From Sphagnum compactum (Eukaryota > Bryophyta > Sphagnopsida > Sphagnales): a stretch of 64,000 bases of DNA. Shown piece after piece: positions 34,627 to 47,905 of this stretch (its first letter is position 1; every line of letters starts with the position of its first letter). The notes beneath the pieces were generated by a model. The model was not told the origin of the DNA, did not search any database, and saw nothing but the letters and a program-made list of their open reading frames with translations. Position numbers and translations under genes: made by a program. The DNA lies in NCBI GenBank assembly GCA_965153455.1, contig OZ234494.1:26837354-26901353 (forward strand), read 5' to 3'.

Positions 34627-36060
34627 GTCTTCCTAGAAGACGATCTTTTGCTTTTTGGGCATGCTCTTTTTTTACTTTTGTGAGAAATTTCTGACTTTGA
34701 GTTATGTACTATTTTCCCGAAAGTACCACTGTTTTAGTTTTTTTGTCAACTCAACCAGAGACTGAGAAACAACAATTCTGAGGTTCTGAATGTGCACATT
34801 ACACCCTCAGGTTCAGGGTTGATTTTGAGGGGGAGTCTTTGTGAATTGAGACATTTAACTATTGCAGTTAAATTGTCCATTTTTAACTATTCCATTTAGC
34901 AGACTCACACAAGGAACATGAAACTGCTTGTCTGAAACAGACCCCAAAGTTTGTCTTTTTTTTTACCCTTGAAATCAATTTGGCTACTCTATCTGGAACC
35001 TTTCTTATCTTTTGGAGTGAGGATGAGAGAAGAATCAGATCATGGTCCATTTTGATCTCTTTCTTGGAAATTAGTTATGGAAGCCTGGAGTGTCAAACCC
35101 GAACTCTAAAATCCAGTTGGACCAGAGGTCTTGTTCTTTGTTATTGAAGCCAGCAGATGTTTGACAGCAGGCCATGTGAAGTGTAGCCACTTTCCTTTTC
35201 AACTGTGGGATATCCTTTCAGTTCAAGTCTGGTCAACTTCTGAGACTGACAATGACCAGGTGATGGAAGAAGACATTCAAACACATGCTTGCAAGGTTTG
35301 GCTGGGCAATATACTTGCCTCTGCTCTCAGCCCTGTGATATCACCAGCAGAAGGTCTGTGTGATCTATACACCTAGTAGCTATGGTCCACTTCAGTTTTT
35401 TGGATTGCAGTCAAACAAAAGATATCTGGGTCGGCCATGAGCCATGGTCCGCCACAGTTTATTGCATGCTAACAGTAAATATACTCCTTCAGTCAAACAA
35501 ACCACATCTGGGTGGGCCATGAACCCAGCAGGATTTTCTGTGTTTAAAACATCCGTTGCAGGGTGGGCTGGCTGGCCGCCTCTTGGTTGGCAGGGCAAAG
35601 TAGTTGCAGTTTCTCTGTGGGTGGACCTTTCCCAGCAGACCAGCTTTGGGGCACCTTGGATTCCGACCTTGCTTGCAATGGGTTGTTTTATTCTGATCCC
35701 CTGGGAGAAATAGTAGGAAATAACTGTCAGCTCTGTGTTTTTGTGTCCATTGCTGGAATATGACAGAAATGGTGTTATGATTTGTTGCTGCAACCAGGCC
35801 TGCGATGGACTATGTGTTGGGATAGTCTTTGTTTGTAATAGCAGCATGCCTGACATGCCTGACATGCCTGACATATTCTCAGTAACACTTTCACACAGAT
35901 TTTTCATTGAGTTTTTTGGGTTCCGAAAGCACAACCTGCCTCTGTGTTTGGATCATTGCAGCTCGAAGCTGGGGTGTTTTCTCCTTCTTCCTCTTTCTGT
36001 GGATGAAAGTATATAGGGGTTTTGAGTATAAGGCCAGAGGGAATCCCTTTGTTTGCTTGA
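34627..36060. other. 3' flank of the RSA1-like gene
   Basis: This stretch keeps the gene's intermediate G+C and includes the 3' UTR, but no strong AATAAA signal was seen near the stop. Two imperfect copies of a segment with CAGTCAAACAAA...TCTGGGT(C/G)GGCCATGA lie at about 35407-35443 and 35491-35523. Three tandem GCCTGACAT units lie near 35846. The reverse 180-codon frame at 35392-35934 has no recognisable motif and is not called. Confidence 0.5.
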
Positions 36061-39000
36061 GGGCCTGCAACTGAAGTTTCTATTTCCAGGTCCAAGTGGA
36101 TGTTTCTTTGCTTTGGGTGAGTTCCCTATGCCCGAAACGCTAACGAATGCTCACCGGCCGTGCCCATTAGAGACAAAAGAATTGAAGTGGAAGGATAGTA
36201 CTTGGAAAACCACTGCAGAAGGTATCTACCAGTGTTGGTCTTGTATTGACTTTGGAACATACCAGCTGGTCCTAGTATTGGTATTGGGTACTTTAAGAAG
36301 TTCATATGACCCTGGTCTTGGTATTGGTTTTAAAACTTTTCATGTCAGCCGGGTCCCCCTATTGGGTCCAAGACTGATTTTTGGCTGGTAGGAGCTAGGC
36401 ATGTATCCCTGGCATTGAAACTGGTATAAAACTGGTACAAGACTATTATCACCTCAGGTCCCTACCAAGCGAGTAGAGGTATCAAGCTTGGGATTGCCTT
36501 GTGTCATACCAGCCAAGTAGGGTCCTTGCTACCAGTATTGATAGATACTAGCTGAAGGCCTGTATATCAGACCAGCGTCAGGTATCTAGCAGCCTGCATG
36601 AAGGTTCTGCCCTCGAAGGAGGTATCCCAAATAACAAAGGACTATTAGGGCTCTCCCTAAAGTCACACGATTAGGGTGCAAGGCCGAGAACAGCCAGTTT
36701 CGGCATATCCACCAATTTGGTAGTAAATTGAGTTTCATCATGTCTTTCCTTTTGCCTGAGCGCCTCCACTGTATATTTTCAGTGCTCCTACCCGTACAAC
36801 TACTATAATTACTCTCGAACCTACCTTGTGCATTAAATGCTGAGTTTACTGAGATTTATTAAAATCTCATCACTTGCAGATACCACTTAAAGAGGGGACA
36901 AGGGGTGAAAGCAGAAGGGATAGGGGGTGAAAGAGAGGGTGAAGACATGGTGACTTTCCAGAGAACTTTATTAGGTCATTTTTTTTGTGGGAACTTGCCA
37001 CATGCTCTCTCCCCACTGTCTTGTCACTTTAGTGAAATCCTGCTTGTGGATTGTTAGTAGGTAGGTAATAAAAAAAAAGCAAATGAGCTAACCACCATGG
37101 TTAACTAAGAGAACTGAAACTCAACAGAAAATTGTTTTCTGACCACTTATCATCCATCCTTCATACTGGGCTGGTGGGTGCTGGTTTAGTGTGGCCGAGG
37201 TTCATCCGACTAGATGGCCTCAAACTGGGGTGGTGCGTTTGTGTGTGCTGGGTCAGTCCGGTTGTGACTTGCAAGATGCATGATGTGGACATGAAACACT
37301 TTATCATTGCATTCTACCTACCTAGTAGCCACTGAGTGCCTTTAACATCCCCTACCTACTTGCCCTGGAATTCAATCACTTGCCAAATAGTTACCCAGTA
37401 GGAGGAGAAGGCGGAAAGGAGGAGGATTTTGAGGATAGGCTTCCTTGGTAACTTGGTTATGGTTCATCTACAACTGAGTTATAATGAGTTTGGAATGGAT
37501 GTTGCACTGGTGTGTGCTCAGTCATATAATCAGGTAACTTTCTGGATGTTCTAGTCTGGCTTTTTGTCTGCCTCGGGTCCTATCTACCGCACCCAAAATA
37601 GACAACACTGCAAAGAAAGGATTGGCAAGAAGCTCACTCCAAACTGATGTCCAAAGAATGATAATTGCACTCACCGCGCTTATGGAAGTAAATAAAGAAC
37701 CAAATGCCAATACTGCACTCTGCTCTACTCCAGTCTCCACACTCGGATGGGAGAGGGGCCAAGTGACTTCATGGGTAAAACATGGGTTTGTCGGCCATTC
37801 AGTAAGGGCCTTTGGTGGTCCCCCTCCCCTCTCCAGGATGAGGATTAGCTAGCTACCAATAATGGTAGCAATGTCAAGCAGTCCCAAGCTTTGATTGTAA
37901 GTGAGGGTTTGCAGCTGTTGAGGTCATAGACTTATGGTTGGTCACTCTTACATACTTTGTGTATTTCTAGCCTCTGTGTGTGTGTGTGCTTTGGTGTGTG
38001 AATGTGTGGTTTTCTTTTTCCAACTTTTTTATTTTACAAGATGAGCAATTTTTTGCTATAAAAACCTATTCTACACTCTGAGAAAGCAACTCTGATGGTT
38101 CCTCCAATTGTGGGAATTGTTCTTTAATCATCCCTTTGCCCCATTATTTTTGTTGTGGCCACCAATGAGGTGTGTAACTAACGGGTTTACGGAATCCATT
38201 TGATCAATTAAATTAGGTGGTTTCACTAGTTCATGTAGCAAACACTTGCAAATTGGTACATCAATTCAGTTCTTGTGGCCTAATGCCATAATTCCGCATA
38301 TACATGTGTTTTATGCCCCAAAGATGTCGCTACATCATAGTTATTGCAATGATGATGGAGATGTCTCCATGATTTCAATTGCTGTGGTGACCCGTTACTT
38401 GCCTTCAGCCACTTGCAATGTGCAACCATCCTATTGATCTTATAAATGTTTACATTATGATTTGAACTTGTTAATGAAGTGTAAACATTCCAGATGCCAT
38501 TTGTGAAACTCTTCTTTGTATTGATCAAAACATTATTGGTTCTCATTTGTTTGCATGAAAACCAAAGTACCTTCCCATTACCATTTTTACAATAGCCTTT
38601 GTCATTGAGTTGACTTTCTTGCATCGGAAGACCTCGTGTGACCTCCTCCCCTTCACCAAAACTCATCAAATAGACCACACTTAGACTTTTACTCGTCTCC
38701 CTTGACGACCTCATCTCATCATGTTTGCAATGCTGCAACCTCAAACAAAAACTTGAAACCAATGGAAATAAGTAGTTGAAACTATCAACAAGGATCGATT
38801 TCTCTTGTTGGTAGCCTGCAGTTTTAGGTCAATTTTGGGTTAACCCCTAAATGTTAGAGAATTCAGAAATACACTGAAAGGTGGACCAAATTTGAACCCT
38901 AAACCCTGACAGTTAGGGGTTAAGCAAGTCGATGAAATTTTTCATATTTTATGCAAATGAAACTTAGAGTGGGGTCAGGTCAAGAAGGTCCCCTTCCATT

Positions 39001-39860
39001 AGTTATCAGGACCTCGAACAAGTTTTCATTTTCATTCAGGGTCCATAGCTACCTATGATAGTTAGACATGTACCAACCCTTCACATTTATCTATCTAGTA
39101 CCAACCCTAAACCTTGCCTACTTACTTACCTATACTTACCCACTTATGGAGGTAGCTACCTTAGTAGGAGAATGGTGAGTAGGAGCCTTTTAGGATAAGT
39201 GCAAGGTGGAACTTGTGAGTTTCCAATGGATGATGCCTTGGTGGGTGTTGGGTGGCACAGAAACACATAATAATCCAGATGATGTGTTCAGTTCTCATAA
39301 ACTGGAATGGCCCAATGAGTACTCACTTCAAAAACCAATGTAGATTCAGCCTCCATTGTCCTATACTGCACTGACCCAAGTTGAGAAGTTGCTGGCAACA
39401 AATCAAACAAGATCTGAAACCATAGGATTACTTTCTTTCTTTCTTTCTTTTTTTTTCCCCTTTTTTTTGGGTATTTTAAAAAATTAATTTATTTTTGGGC
39501 ATTAGAAAATCTCCCAAACTATGAATTATGTGACCTAGCACCCACCAGTCCACCATACATTGGAAACCTGTTGTGGATGGATGACCCACAACTGAATTAT
39601 TACCTTGGTAACTTATCATGTAACCCTCGGCCATAACCCTCCCAACTTTCATCTCACATTACTGAGGTAACTAGCAGCGTTGTGGGTGGGTTTTTTGAAT
39701 TTTTAAAGAATCATTGATTCTCGTGGTTTGAATGTCCCAGGATCAAATAATCGTCGGTTTCATTTCTTGGGAAAAAATAAATTGGAAGCAACGAATTGTG
39801 AGTTCTGATTATTTCAAAAACCTCAAAGAAATGAAGGTTTTCATGAAAGGGTCTTTGACC
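36061..39860. other. Intergenic DNA, no recognised gene
   Basis: The stretch includes a block at about 36220-36620 rich in TACCAG/CTGGTA words in both orientations, which may be a worn transposon, and a CTTT run at 39432-39450. Two frames longer than 70 codons (minus 37522-37740, hydrophobic; minus 38280-38762, 160 codons) have no motif I recognise and no supporting gene structure. Confidence 0.45.
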
Positions 39861-39864
39861 GGTC

Positions 39865-39894
39865 TTAGGGTTTAGGGTCGTAGGGTTTAGGGTT
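39865..39894 (+). repeat. Short interstitial telomere-like TTTAGGG run
   Basis: TTAGGGTTTAGGGTCG followed by TAGGGTTTAGGGTTTT gives four plant-type TTTAGGG units with one break. It is flanked on both sides by copies of TCTTTGACCGGT, so it lies between short direct repeats. Confidence 0.7.
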
Positions 39895-40830
39895 TTCATG
39901 ACACGTCTTTGACCGGTTCTTTGACTTTTTCATAATTTTTTTGAGAACCACAATCGCATACCAAAACCAATTCTTTGAAAATTTGGAGAACCACAATCAC
40001 AGTAATACCAGAACCGGTTCTTTGAAAAGTTTAAAAATCAATGAGTAAATGGGCATATACCCAGGTTGATAACCAGTGGGTATATGTCCCTCACTCAAAG
40101 AACCACCCAACACTAGTAGTAACTACTATGTATGAGGATCTGTATCATATGTGGGGGATGCAAAATGTCATTATAGAAGTTGCAGTGTTAAGGTGCCCCT
40201 TAGGGCACATTCTGCACAGAGTTCCCTTTTAGATTTCGACCTATCAGCCTCTCCCTAGAGGTTCACTAGGATGCAAAATGTGCCCTAGGGGGCGGCACCT
40301 TATCTAATACATTAAGCACTTTGCTAAGATCAACTTGGGAGAGTTCCCAAAGCTTGTGAACTCGTATCTCTCAGCTGAGAAAAGATGAGTTGCAACAATG
40401 AAACCCTTAAAGAAAAATCATTGAATAATTGAATAAAAATTGCCATGCAATAATCGTTACTTTGATGACAAAGATTGTTATGCACCATGCAACAATTGTT
40501 GCCTTTGATGACAAATGCATGACAATGGGGGTGGGGGGTGGTGAGGAGAAGAGATATTGGGTGTAGCTTCTTCAAACATGTGCACTCCAACAAGTAGGTG
40601 TGCAATTGCGAGACCTAACATGAAACGCAAATTTGTACACCTATTATATGCACATTTGTTGAGGGTTTGCAACCCGAGATGCCAGATTCGGTAACCAAAT
40701 TTATCTCACACAAGGCGGGTGAGGAAGATCTTAAAGGCAAATAGATTGGCTTTTGGCTGAACTTTCTGCCATTACTAATTCGCTACATTCCCAATAGGAA
40801 AAAACGAGTGAGTGCATATGGACGTTTCAC

Positions 40831-41342
40831 TTATCACTATTCAATGTTGTGTGCGGGTATTTGGTTTCGCTTATCACTATTCAATGTTGTATGTGGGTAT
40901 TTGGTTTCGCTTATTACTATTCAATGTTGTGTGCGGGTATTTGGTTTTGCTTATTACTATTCAATGTTGAATGTGGGTATTTGGTTTCGCTTATTACTAT
41001 TCAATGTTGTGTGTGGGTATTTGGTTTCGCTTATTGCTATTCAATGTTGAATGTGGGTATTTGGTTTCGCTTATTATTATTCAATGTTGTGTGCGGGTAT
41101 TTGGTTTCGCTTATTGCTATTCAATGTTGTATGTGGGTATTTGGTCTCGCTTATTATTATTCAATGTTGTGTGCGGGTATTTGGTTTTGCTTATTACTAT
41201 TCAATGTTGTATGTGGGTATTTGGTCTCGCTTATTATTATTCAATGTTGTGTGCGGGTATTTGGTTTTGCTTATTACTATTCAATGTTGTATGTGGGTAT
41301 TTGGTTTTGCTTATTACTATTCAACGTTGTGTGCGGGTATTT
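40831..41342 (+). repeat. 40-bp tandem repeat, 13 copies
   Basis: The unit TTATTACTATTCAATGTTGT then GTGCGGGTATTTGGTTTCGC repeats with an exact 40-bp step: TCAATGTTG starts at 40841, 40881, 40921 and so on to 41281, and a variant TCAACGTTG at 41321. GTGTGCGGGT and GTATGTGGGT or GAATGTGGGT types alternate through most of the array, giving an 80-bp higher-order unit. The unit has no stop in any forward frame, so long open frames (up to 214 codons, 40849-41493) arise as a by-product. They encode a repetitive hydrophobic peptide and lack gene context. Confidence 0.96.
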
Positions 41343-41693
41343 GATATTAATAACCTGCATTTCAGTTCCAAGGGGTGGGGGGAAATCAGAAGTAAAGAAC
41401 CTTGGGTGCCCATTATATCAAAATCTCAAAACCTATGGGTTTAGTGAAAGAGCTGGCAAACAACCATGGGTATTTGGGTGGTTCTTTCAATGATTTTTTA
41501 ATAAAAATTTGAGAATAGTGGTTAGATATCAGAATTAGTATTGTGATTTTGTGAGGACAATGGTTTATGAGATTAAAGATCGCCCTGATAACCGGTGGGG
41601 TTTCGGTGCCATTTCTGATACCCACATGACACTGGTGTATAATGCAACCTCCTAACTATAGGAAGCTTTTTTTAAATGCTCCTCTATGTTCAA

Positions 41694-41719
41694 GGGGGGG
41701 GGGGGGGGGGGGGGGGGGG
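41694..41719 (+). repeat. Poly-G tract, 26 bases
   Basis: An uninterrupted run of 26 G in A+T-rich DNA. It could form a G-quadruplex if real, or could be a sequencing or assembly artefact. A run of the same length occurs at 59105-59130. Confidence 0.95.
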
Positions 41720-42500
41720 TTTATTAATGCAAAATTTTGATATCCAAGAATTTGTCAAATTTTTTCAGAAACTTAGCAAAGGAATATGCACTAAGAAATC
41801 CAAAAAATTCTATTATTCTAACATATGAAATTTTATTTCTCAAATTTCTAGTCCAAAAAAGGGACAAAAAAAATTGTTTGAAAAGAAAACTCCGATTTCA
41901 ATCTAATTTGAAGTGAAGTACAGGAATTGGTTTTTTTTATGAAGATGGCTGAAGAATTTTGCAAATAGGTAGTTAGGAGAAGAGCTATGCAATGTTACAT
42001 AGACACTTCTGTATATATGGACCCTCTCCCACAGGGCTCTTTATGTTCTCTCATTGGGTGGTTTTTGAATAGGCTTTTCTGACCCCAAGAAAATACCCTC
42101 TTCTGTGTAAATTTCTTTGAGCACTTTCTTCCTCGGGTTATTTCTTAACTGGCTGAGATCATTTGGATCAACAGTTGGGATCTGTCAACAAAATTGGTAT
42201 AGAGATGATGGATTTTTATGCAATTAAAGTAACTTACTCTAGTAGTGAAAAGTTTCACACAAATAAGCAAAAAACACCAATCTTGTGTAAATGTAAATAG
42301 CCATTCATATAGTGTGCAAAACCATGTAAGTGCAAATTATTTGCACTCACATGTGGGTGGTGTAAAATGGTTTGAAAATGCATTTAAGTGGCCCTATCTA
42401 AATTTTTGGGGTCATGTAAATTTGTGGTTAAAACAAAACCTAGGGTTTCTAATTTTATGTTTGCAAAAATCATGGTCATGAGCTTTTTTGCTTGTGTCAT
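41720..42500. other. Intergenic DNA, no recognised gene
   Basis: A+T-rich sequence with short frames only. The 78-codon frame at 42245-42481 has no known motif. Confidence 0.45.
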
Positions 42501-43420
42501 TGCCTATTCCCTTTTCGGTCTTCTTTTTGTTTAAGCGAAGAAGCTCATTTTTGTAAGCTTCATGGTTTTATTCATGGTCTTCTATTGTAGTCTTGAATTG
42601 TGACCTTCATGGTCTTCTACAAGGTTTGTTGTTCATTCATGGTCTTTTGGTGTGGTCATGTTCTTATTCATTGTGGTCATGTTCTTATTCATTGTTTGTT
42701 AGTTTGTAGGTAGGAGATTGGGAGGCCAAAGGAGCTTCACAGAGCTCATCATCATCATTGTCTTCTCTTTAAGTGAGCAAGATCACCTTCATGGTCATTG
42801 CCATTGCCAATTTCTTTCATGGTCTTTTTTCTCCTTAAGGTGAGGAAGCTCATGTTTGTGAGCTTTTGTGGTCTTGTTTGTGGTTTTTTTGGTGTGGTCT
42901 TGCTCTTATTTATTATCTAGTTATGTGTAGGGAGGAGGTTGGGAGAGTGAAGAAGCTTTTAAAAACTCATCATTGTTGTTTTTCTTTCTTTAGGTGCACA
43001 AGTTCATCTTTGTGGTACGTGGTAAATCATGTTCTTTTCATGAACTTCATGGTCAAAGTCATCTTAGTGGTCATTTGGTGTAGTTTTTGCTCATGTTTGA
43101 TCTTTTGGTGTCTAGAATGGAACAATGGGGAACAAAGGAAAACTTTGTCATCATGTTTTTATTTTCACCTTTGTTTCAAGTGAACAAGCTTATCAAAAAC
43201 ATAAAATTTTGTGGTCTTTCTTCTTCACTTTCATTTTAGGTTAACAAGTCATATTCAATCTGTCATGGTGTTTTGTTAATATGTTGTTGGTCTTGTGGTT
43301 TTTCATTCATGTTGGTTGTGGTTTATTATTGGCCAATTTTGCTCTTGGTTGTGGTCTTGTTGTGTGCGAGGCACAATAGTATGGAACAAAGGAAGGTCTA
43401 ATAACATGGTCCATGAATTG
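42500..43420 (+). repeat. Degenerate long-unit tandem repeat
   Basis: Three to four worn units of roughly 220-300 bp follow each other. Each has in order a GGTGTGGTC(A/T)TG(C)TCTTATT-like part, a GTAGG(T/G)AGGAG(A/G)TTGGGAG-like or GGAACAAAGGAA-like part, a CATCATTGT part and a TTTCTTTAGGTG(A/C)(G/A)CAAG part followed by CTCAT or TTCATC. The direction is the same throughout. Frames inside are by-products. Confidence 0.5.
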
Positions 43421-46400
43421 TTCCCCGATTCTCTATCAACGATAATAACTTTGCCCATTAAGCCCACCCCCCAACTTATCTATGTAACAAAAAAAATAGC
43501 AAATTACAACTAGTTTTTGTAGGTGAATTTTTTTATTGTTATTTAATTGGCATAGTATTCATTTGTTTTCAAACCAATGATAGATGTGATTTCTTTTTAT
43601 TTGCAATGTGTAGGTTCAATTCTTTTTTCAAATTTTCAATATTGCTAGAATGGCAATCACTAATAACAATATTTAACCACAATTGGTTACATAGTAATAT
43701 GACAATTACTATTTTTCAAAAAACTTCTACATCATGATTACATACTAGAACCGAAGGTAGAAATTTGGTGATGTTTCAATAAAAAAATCAATAAAATATT
43801 TTGTTGATGTTGTTGGGTCATTTTTTTCACAAAATGGTGAAATCAACCACAATTAAAAACAATTTGTAGGAAATAAAAAATTATGGGAAAGACCTAAAAG
43901 CTTTAGGCTCAAATTGCTGAATCAAATGAATAACGTGCATCCCACCTTGATACCACTATTTAATCCTCGATGTTCTAGAAGAACCCAAGTTTCTTCATCT
44001 ACAAGTGTTAGCATGAACATCAAATCATTTACTATTAACAAAACTTGAATAGTAAACAATTTAATGACTAAATACATAAGCAAGCCAAATTTGGGTTGTG
44101 ATTAATTGCAAGTCTTTTGCATGTATTTTATTGTTGTGAACAACATGGATGCCTTTAATTGTGACCATGTGCAATACTTTAATTGCAACATTTGTTTTTT
44201 TAATGTTGTCTTTCTTACATTGATTGAAAAAAAGATAAAGGGGAAAAAAAAATTATTGCATACAACAAGTAATTTGGGATAACTTATTTGAAATGACAAA
44301 TTGAAGTTGAATACTTCAAGATTTTAGTTGCATATCTATACATGAATTTGATATATCTAAAGACATTTCAAGATCACAATCAAGGACGGATGGGGTTGTC
44401 AAGCTACATTGCTTGCCAAGAAATGTTGAAAGGTAGCACCACCTAATGTGATTTCTTCATTTTTTGGAAGCAACACATCTTACCAAAAAATAGATAAGGT
44501 TTAAAAAATTGTTTTTAAGGATTTGGTGATGCTCATGGTTAAAGGATTTTCCTTTTAAACATTTGTAAAAACATGTGGATGTGTAAGTTGGCATTAAGGT
44601 TTAATTCCAAGTTGGTATTCCTTTCCCTAAGGATAATGTCCAAAAACATTGTCCCATCCATGATTACTCATCATTTAGATTAACATGTGTGACCTCGTTT
44701 TAGTGCCACACCTATAAGTATTGCTACATTCAATTTGTGAACAAATAAGGCAACATGATATTTTTTATCTTGTCATCAAATTTCTTACCCCATATTGGAG
44801 GCCTTGTCATGTTATAGTTTTTTTTTTAATGATAGTATTGGGCAAGGTTTGACAAGGCAATTGATGACCATGCTTGAGTCATTTGGTCGCACCATCAATA
44901 TTATTTGTTATGTAAAAAATGATGGCACTAATTAAGGAAACATGACCAACCTTGAAGTTAATGCTTTTGTGTTAAACATTGAATTTGCTTACTACCTTTG
45001 ATGGTGTATGTTTTAAACATGTAATGAATGATTAAAATGATTCATAATATCATTATTGATCATGAAATTTCTAAGGACTTGACATTAATTAATATGAAAT
45101 TTGCTCAAACATCCATTTAGTCTTGCATTACATGGTCAAAAAAATCAAATACATGTTGATAATATTCATTTTTGTAATGCAAGCATTCATATGTTGTGAA
45201 ATCTACAATAAAATTAATGTTTTTCCCTTTTCATTGTGCCCTATCCATGTAAGAGGAAAAAAAATGAAGGTGTGTATGGGCGAAAGCATGAAATAAGAAG
45301 CTAGTCACGCTAAGGTTAAAGTTTTTTCCAAAGATTGGATTTTTCACATAATTTTTCAAACATAATATCAAATTTGAGGCCAAAGATGACATATAACCTG
45401 ATAAAAACTTAATTTTTTTGCATCAAGCCTTAAATTATAGTCAAATTTATAACTTTACTTTGGACCATGATTACAAACTCAAAATTATAATAGTCATTAA
45501 GGATGTTTGAGTACCAAAATCTAAAATTGTATATGTATTTTTATTTTGAATATTTTGAACATATGGATCCCTTCTTGTGGAATATATTAAAGTTTACAAA
45601 AAATTGAAATGATTTGGTGAACATTTGATAAGGAAAAAGGACTTTTGAAACAAAAAAAACCACTTGTCCACATGTTTTTTTTCAGTGCTTTGAACATATA
45701 AAAGGACTATTGAAACATGGTGAATTTTCATGAAAATTTTGTAATTGCAACTTTGAAAGTATAAGAATTTATTTTAAAAATTAAATGAATTTTTTTACAT
45801 GTAGTGTTCCCATGGTGATTTTTCAAAAAAATTTAAGGATTGTCCACACATTCTGTGGCTTTTTATTTCATGCCTTCACTTGTATAGATTGGTTTTCCGA
45901 AGCACAAAGTAATATTAATAGTGAATACACACTTTGTGCCAAAAGTTGCCATGTTTGAGCAATGTCTTATGTATTGAATTGCAATTGTGATGTGTTACCA
46001 CCATGAGATAATGGCCTTGGCTAACATGATTCCCTTTGCACAAACTTGGGCAATTACCAAAACCATTTGTGATGCCCTTTCTCCTATTGTAATTACATAT
46101 GTAGTTAACCATTAGCAATGTTATGAGTATTGATTATTGTCAAATGTTGCCTCAACAAATAGGTTCTATGTGCAACTTTCTAAAAAGGGATGAAATTTGC
46201 AAGCAAAGGTTGATGTTGCAAATAACATGGACATGTGCATTAAGGTGAAACAACTTAACGCCAACATGTGAAAACAAATAACCATTGTTTTGAGACATTT
46301 TATTAATTTCCTAAATTGCTTCAAGCTTTAATCTAAAGCTCACAATATGTTTGCTCTCATGTTGGATTGATGGTTTAAAGAAATGAACATAACAAAAGAT

Positions 46401-47500
46401 TATGTTGGTGAGGTTTCAATAATTGTGATTGGAGATTGGAAAGGCACCCCAAAACAAGAGCTTGAAGCTTGAAGTCAAGTTTCAATGATGTTTTGTTTCT
46501 TGAACATGAAATTTTCAAGTGTTTCAATTTAATAAATCATAACAATTTTTTTTAACACAAAAGCTTTAAGAAACAAGAAAGGAAAAATAAAGAAAAAAAA
46601 AAACCTTAAAATTCTTCAAAAACTCCGAAAACCTTAAAAGCAAAATTGACTTATAAAAAATTTCAGTCTTGGTTTTAATTCTTGAATGAATTAGACCTTA
46701 GGTCCAATTTCAAACACCTATAATGCTCTAACCATGGGGTATTCTAATCTAATTCTATAATTAGTCCCCCTTTGATCCAATTTTAGTTCCATCTAACTTT
46801 TTAAATGGGACCCAATTCCAATTTTAATTTTAGAAGTGGATAAAAAGGGAGTTTGGATAATCAAATCCACATGGCTAACTAACCAAGACTAGTTTTTCCA
46901 ATGTTGTGCTTGTATATGGGTTTGGATTTTCATTGAATCAAATCATTATGCCAATTCTTAATTAGAAAATTAGAAAATTGAAGGATTTTGCATCAAGTTA
47001 ACATTGTTGAAGACTTGTGAAGACCCTACGTGATAAAAAAATAACCAAAACTATTTCACTATAACTATTAAGTATGTTTTAAATAAATTTTGTTAAATAA
47101 GAAATTGTTTAAAATTGACTTTCATGTTTTAACTATCAAACAAAGGGCTTTTTTGTTTCTTCCAAAGACATATCAAATGTATGGAAACATGAAAATTCTC
47201 ATTGAGCTTACACACATAATCCCTAAATAAGTTAATGTGAGATGTGTAAATACTTGAAAACAATTTTAATTCATCAAGTGTTTTAAAGACGTGAAAGAAA
47301 AAAAAACTTGTTCAAAACAAGTTTCATCCTTTGACATTACAACTTTGAAAACAACATTAGCATTGTGCCCAATTTTTTGCACAATACTTGAAAGGGCATT
47401 TGGCCATCCATGTTATTTTTGGCAAAAAACCTTGAAGATTATAAAAATAAATTTATCATGATATAGGTAATTTGTGTATTCAACATGTGACCATTGTGTT
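43421..47500. other. A+T-rich intergenic DNA, no recognised gene
   Basis: No coding region is supported. At about 43948 the minus strand reads AGTGGTATCAAGGTGG, which resembles a Copia primer-binding site, but no LTR boundary could be shown beside it. Poly-A/T runs are frequent. Confidence 0.45.
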
Positions 47501-47504
47501 GTTC

Positions 47505-47905
47505 ATCTTCTTTTAGTCCTCCTATTGTTCATTGTTTCTTTGGTCATCTTGTTGTTGTTCATTGTTGACATTTTTTGGTTTTTGTATCATGGGTATGGTT
47601 TGTGAAGGAATGGCAATGGTGACGGCAGTGGGTGTGACAACAATGGTGGTAATCATTTTATTCTAATAAATTTTTTTGGTCCTCTTATTACTCATCATTC
47701 GCCTAGTTGTTTTTTTTGTTTATTATGCCTTTGGTCCTCATGTTAATTAGGGTCTCAATGGTCATCCTCTTGTTGTTCATCGTCTCTTTAACTGTCCTAT
47801 TGTGCCCCTGGTTGTATTATTATTCATCATCTCCTTGGTCCCCCTATTGTTCATTACCTCCTTAATCCTTTTATTGTTCATTATCTTTCGTTGTTATTAC
47901 AACAA
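47505..47905 (+). repeat. Degenerate minisatellite of about 25-30 bp units
   Basis: Imperfect repeats of the type CTCCTTGGTCCTCCTATTGT + TCAT(T/C) occur about ten times, interrupted around 47570-47650 by unrelated sequence. They are clearest at 47760-47890. The unit is C/T-rich on the plus strand. Confidence 0.6.

Noticed and set aside
35392-35934. 180-codon minus-strand frame downstream of the RSA1-like gene
   Set aside because: No recognisable motif, it crosses short direct repeats (three GCCTGACAT units), and no splice or promoter context supports it.
37522-37740. 72-codon minus-strand frame with a membrane-like stretch
   Set aside because: One hydrophobic segment alone is not evidence for a gene; no relatives or gene context were recognised.
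38280-38762. 160-codon minus-strand frame
   Set aside because: The translation has no domain I recognise, and the surrounding DNA is ordinary intergenic sequence; it may be chance or a very old transposon piece.
40849-41493. 214-codon forward frame encoding a repetitive hydrophobic peptide
   Set aside because: It is created by the 40-bp tandem repeat, which is open in all three frames; there is no promoter, conserved domain or gene structure.
43945-43965. Copia primer-binding site on the minus strand (GTGGTATCAAGG)
   Set aside because: No LTR end could be seen beside it and no leader similarity to the other Copia copies.
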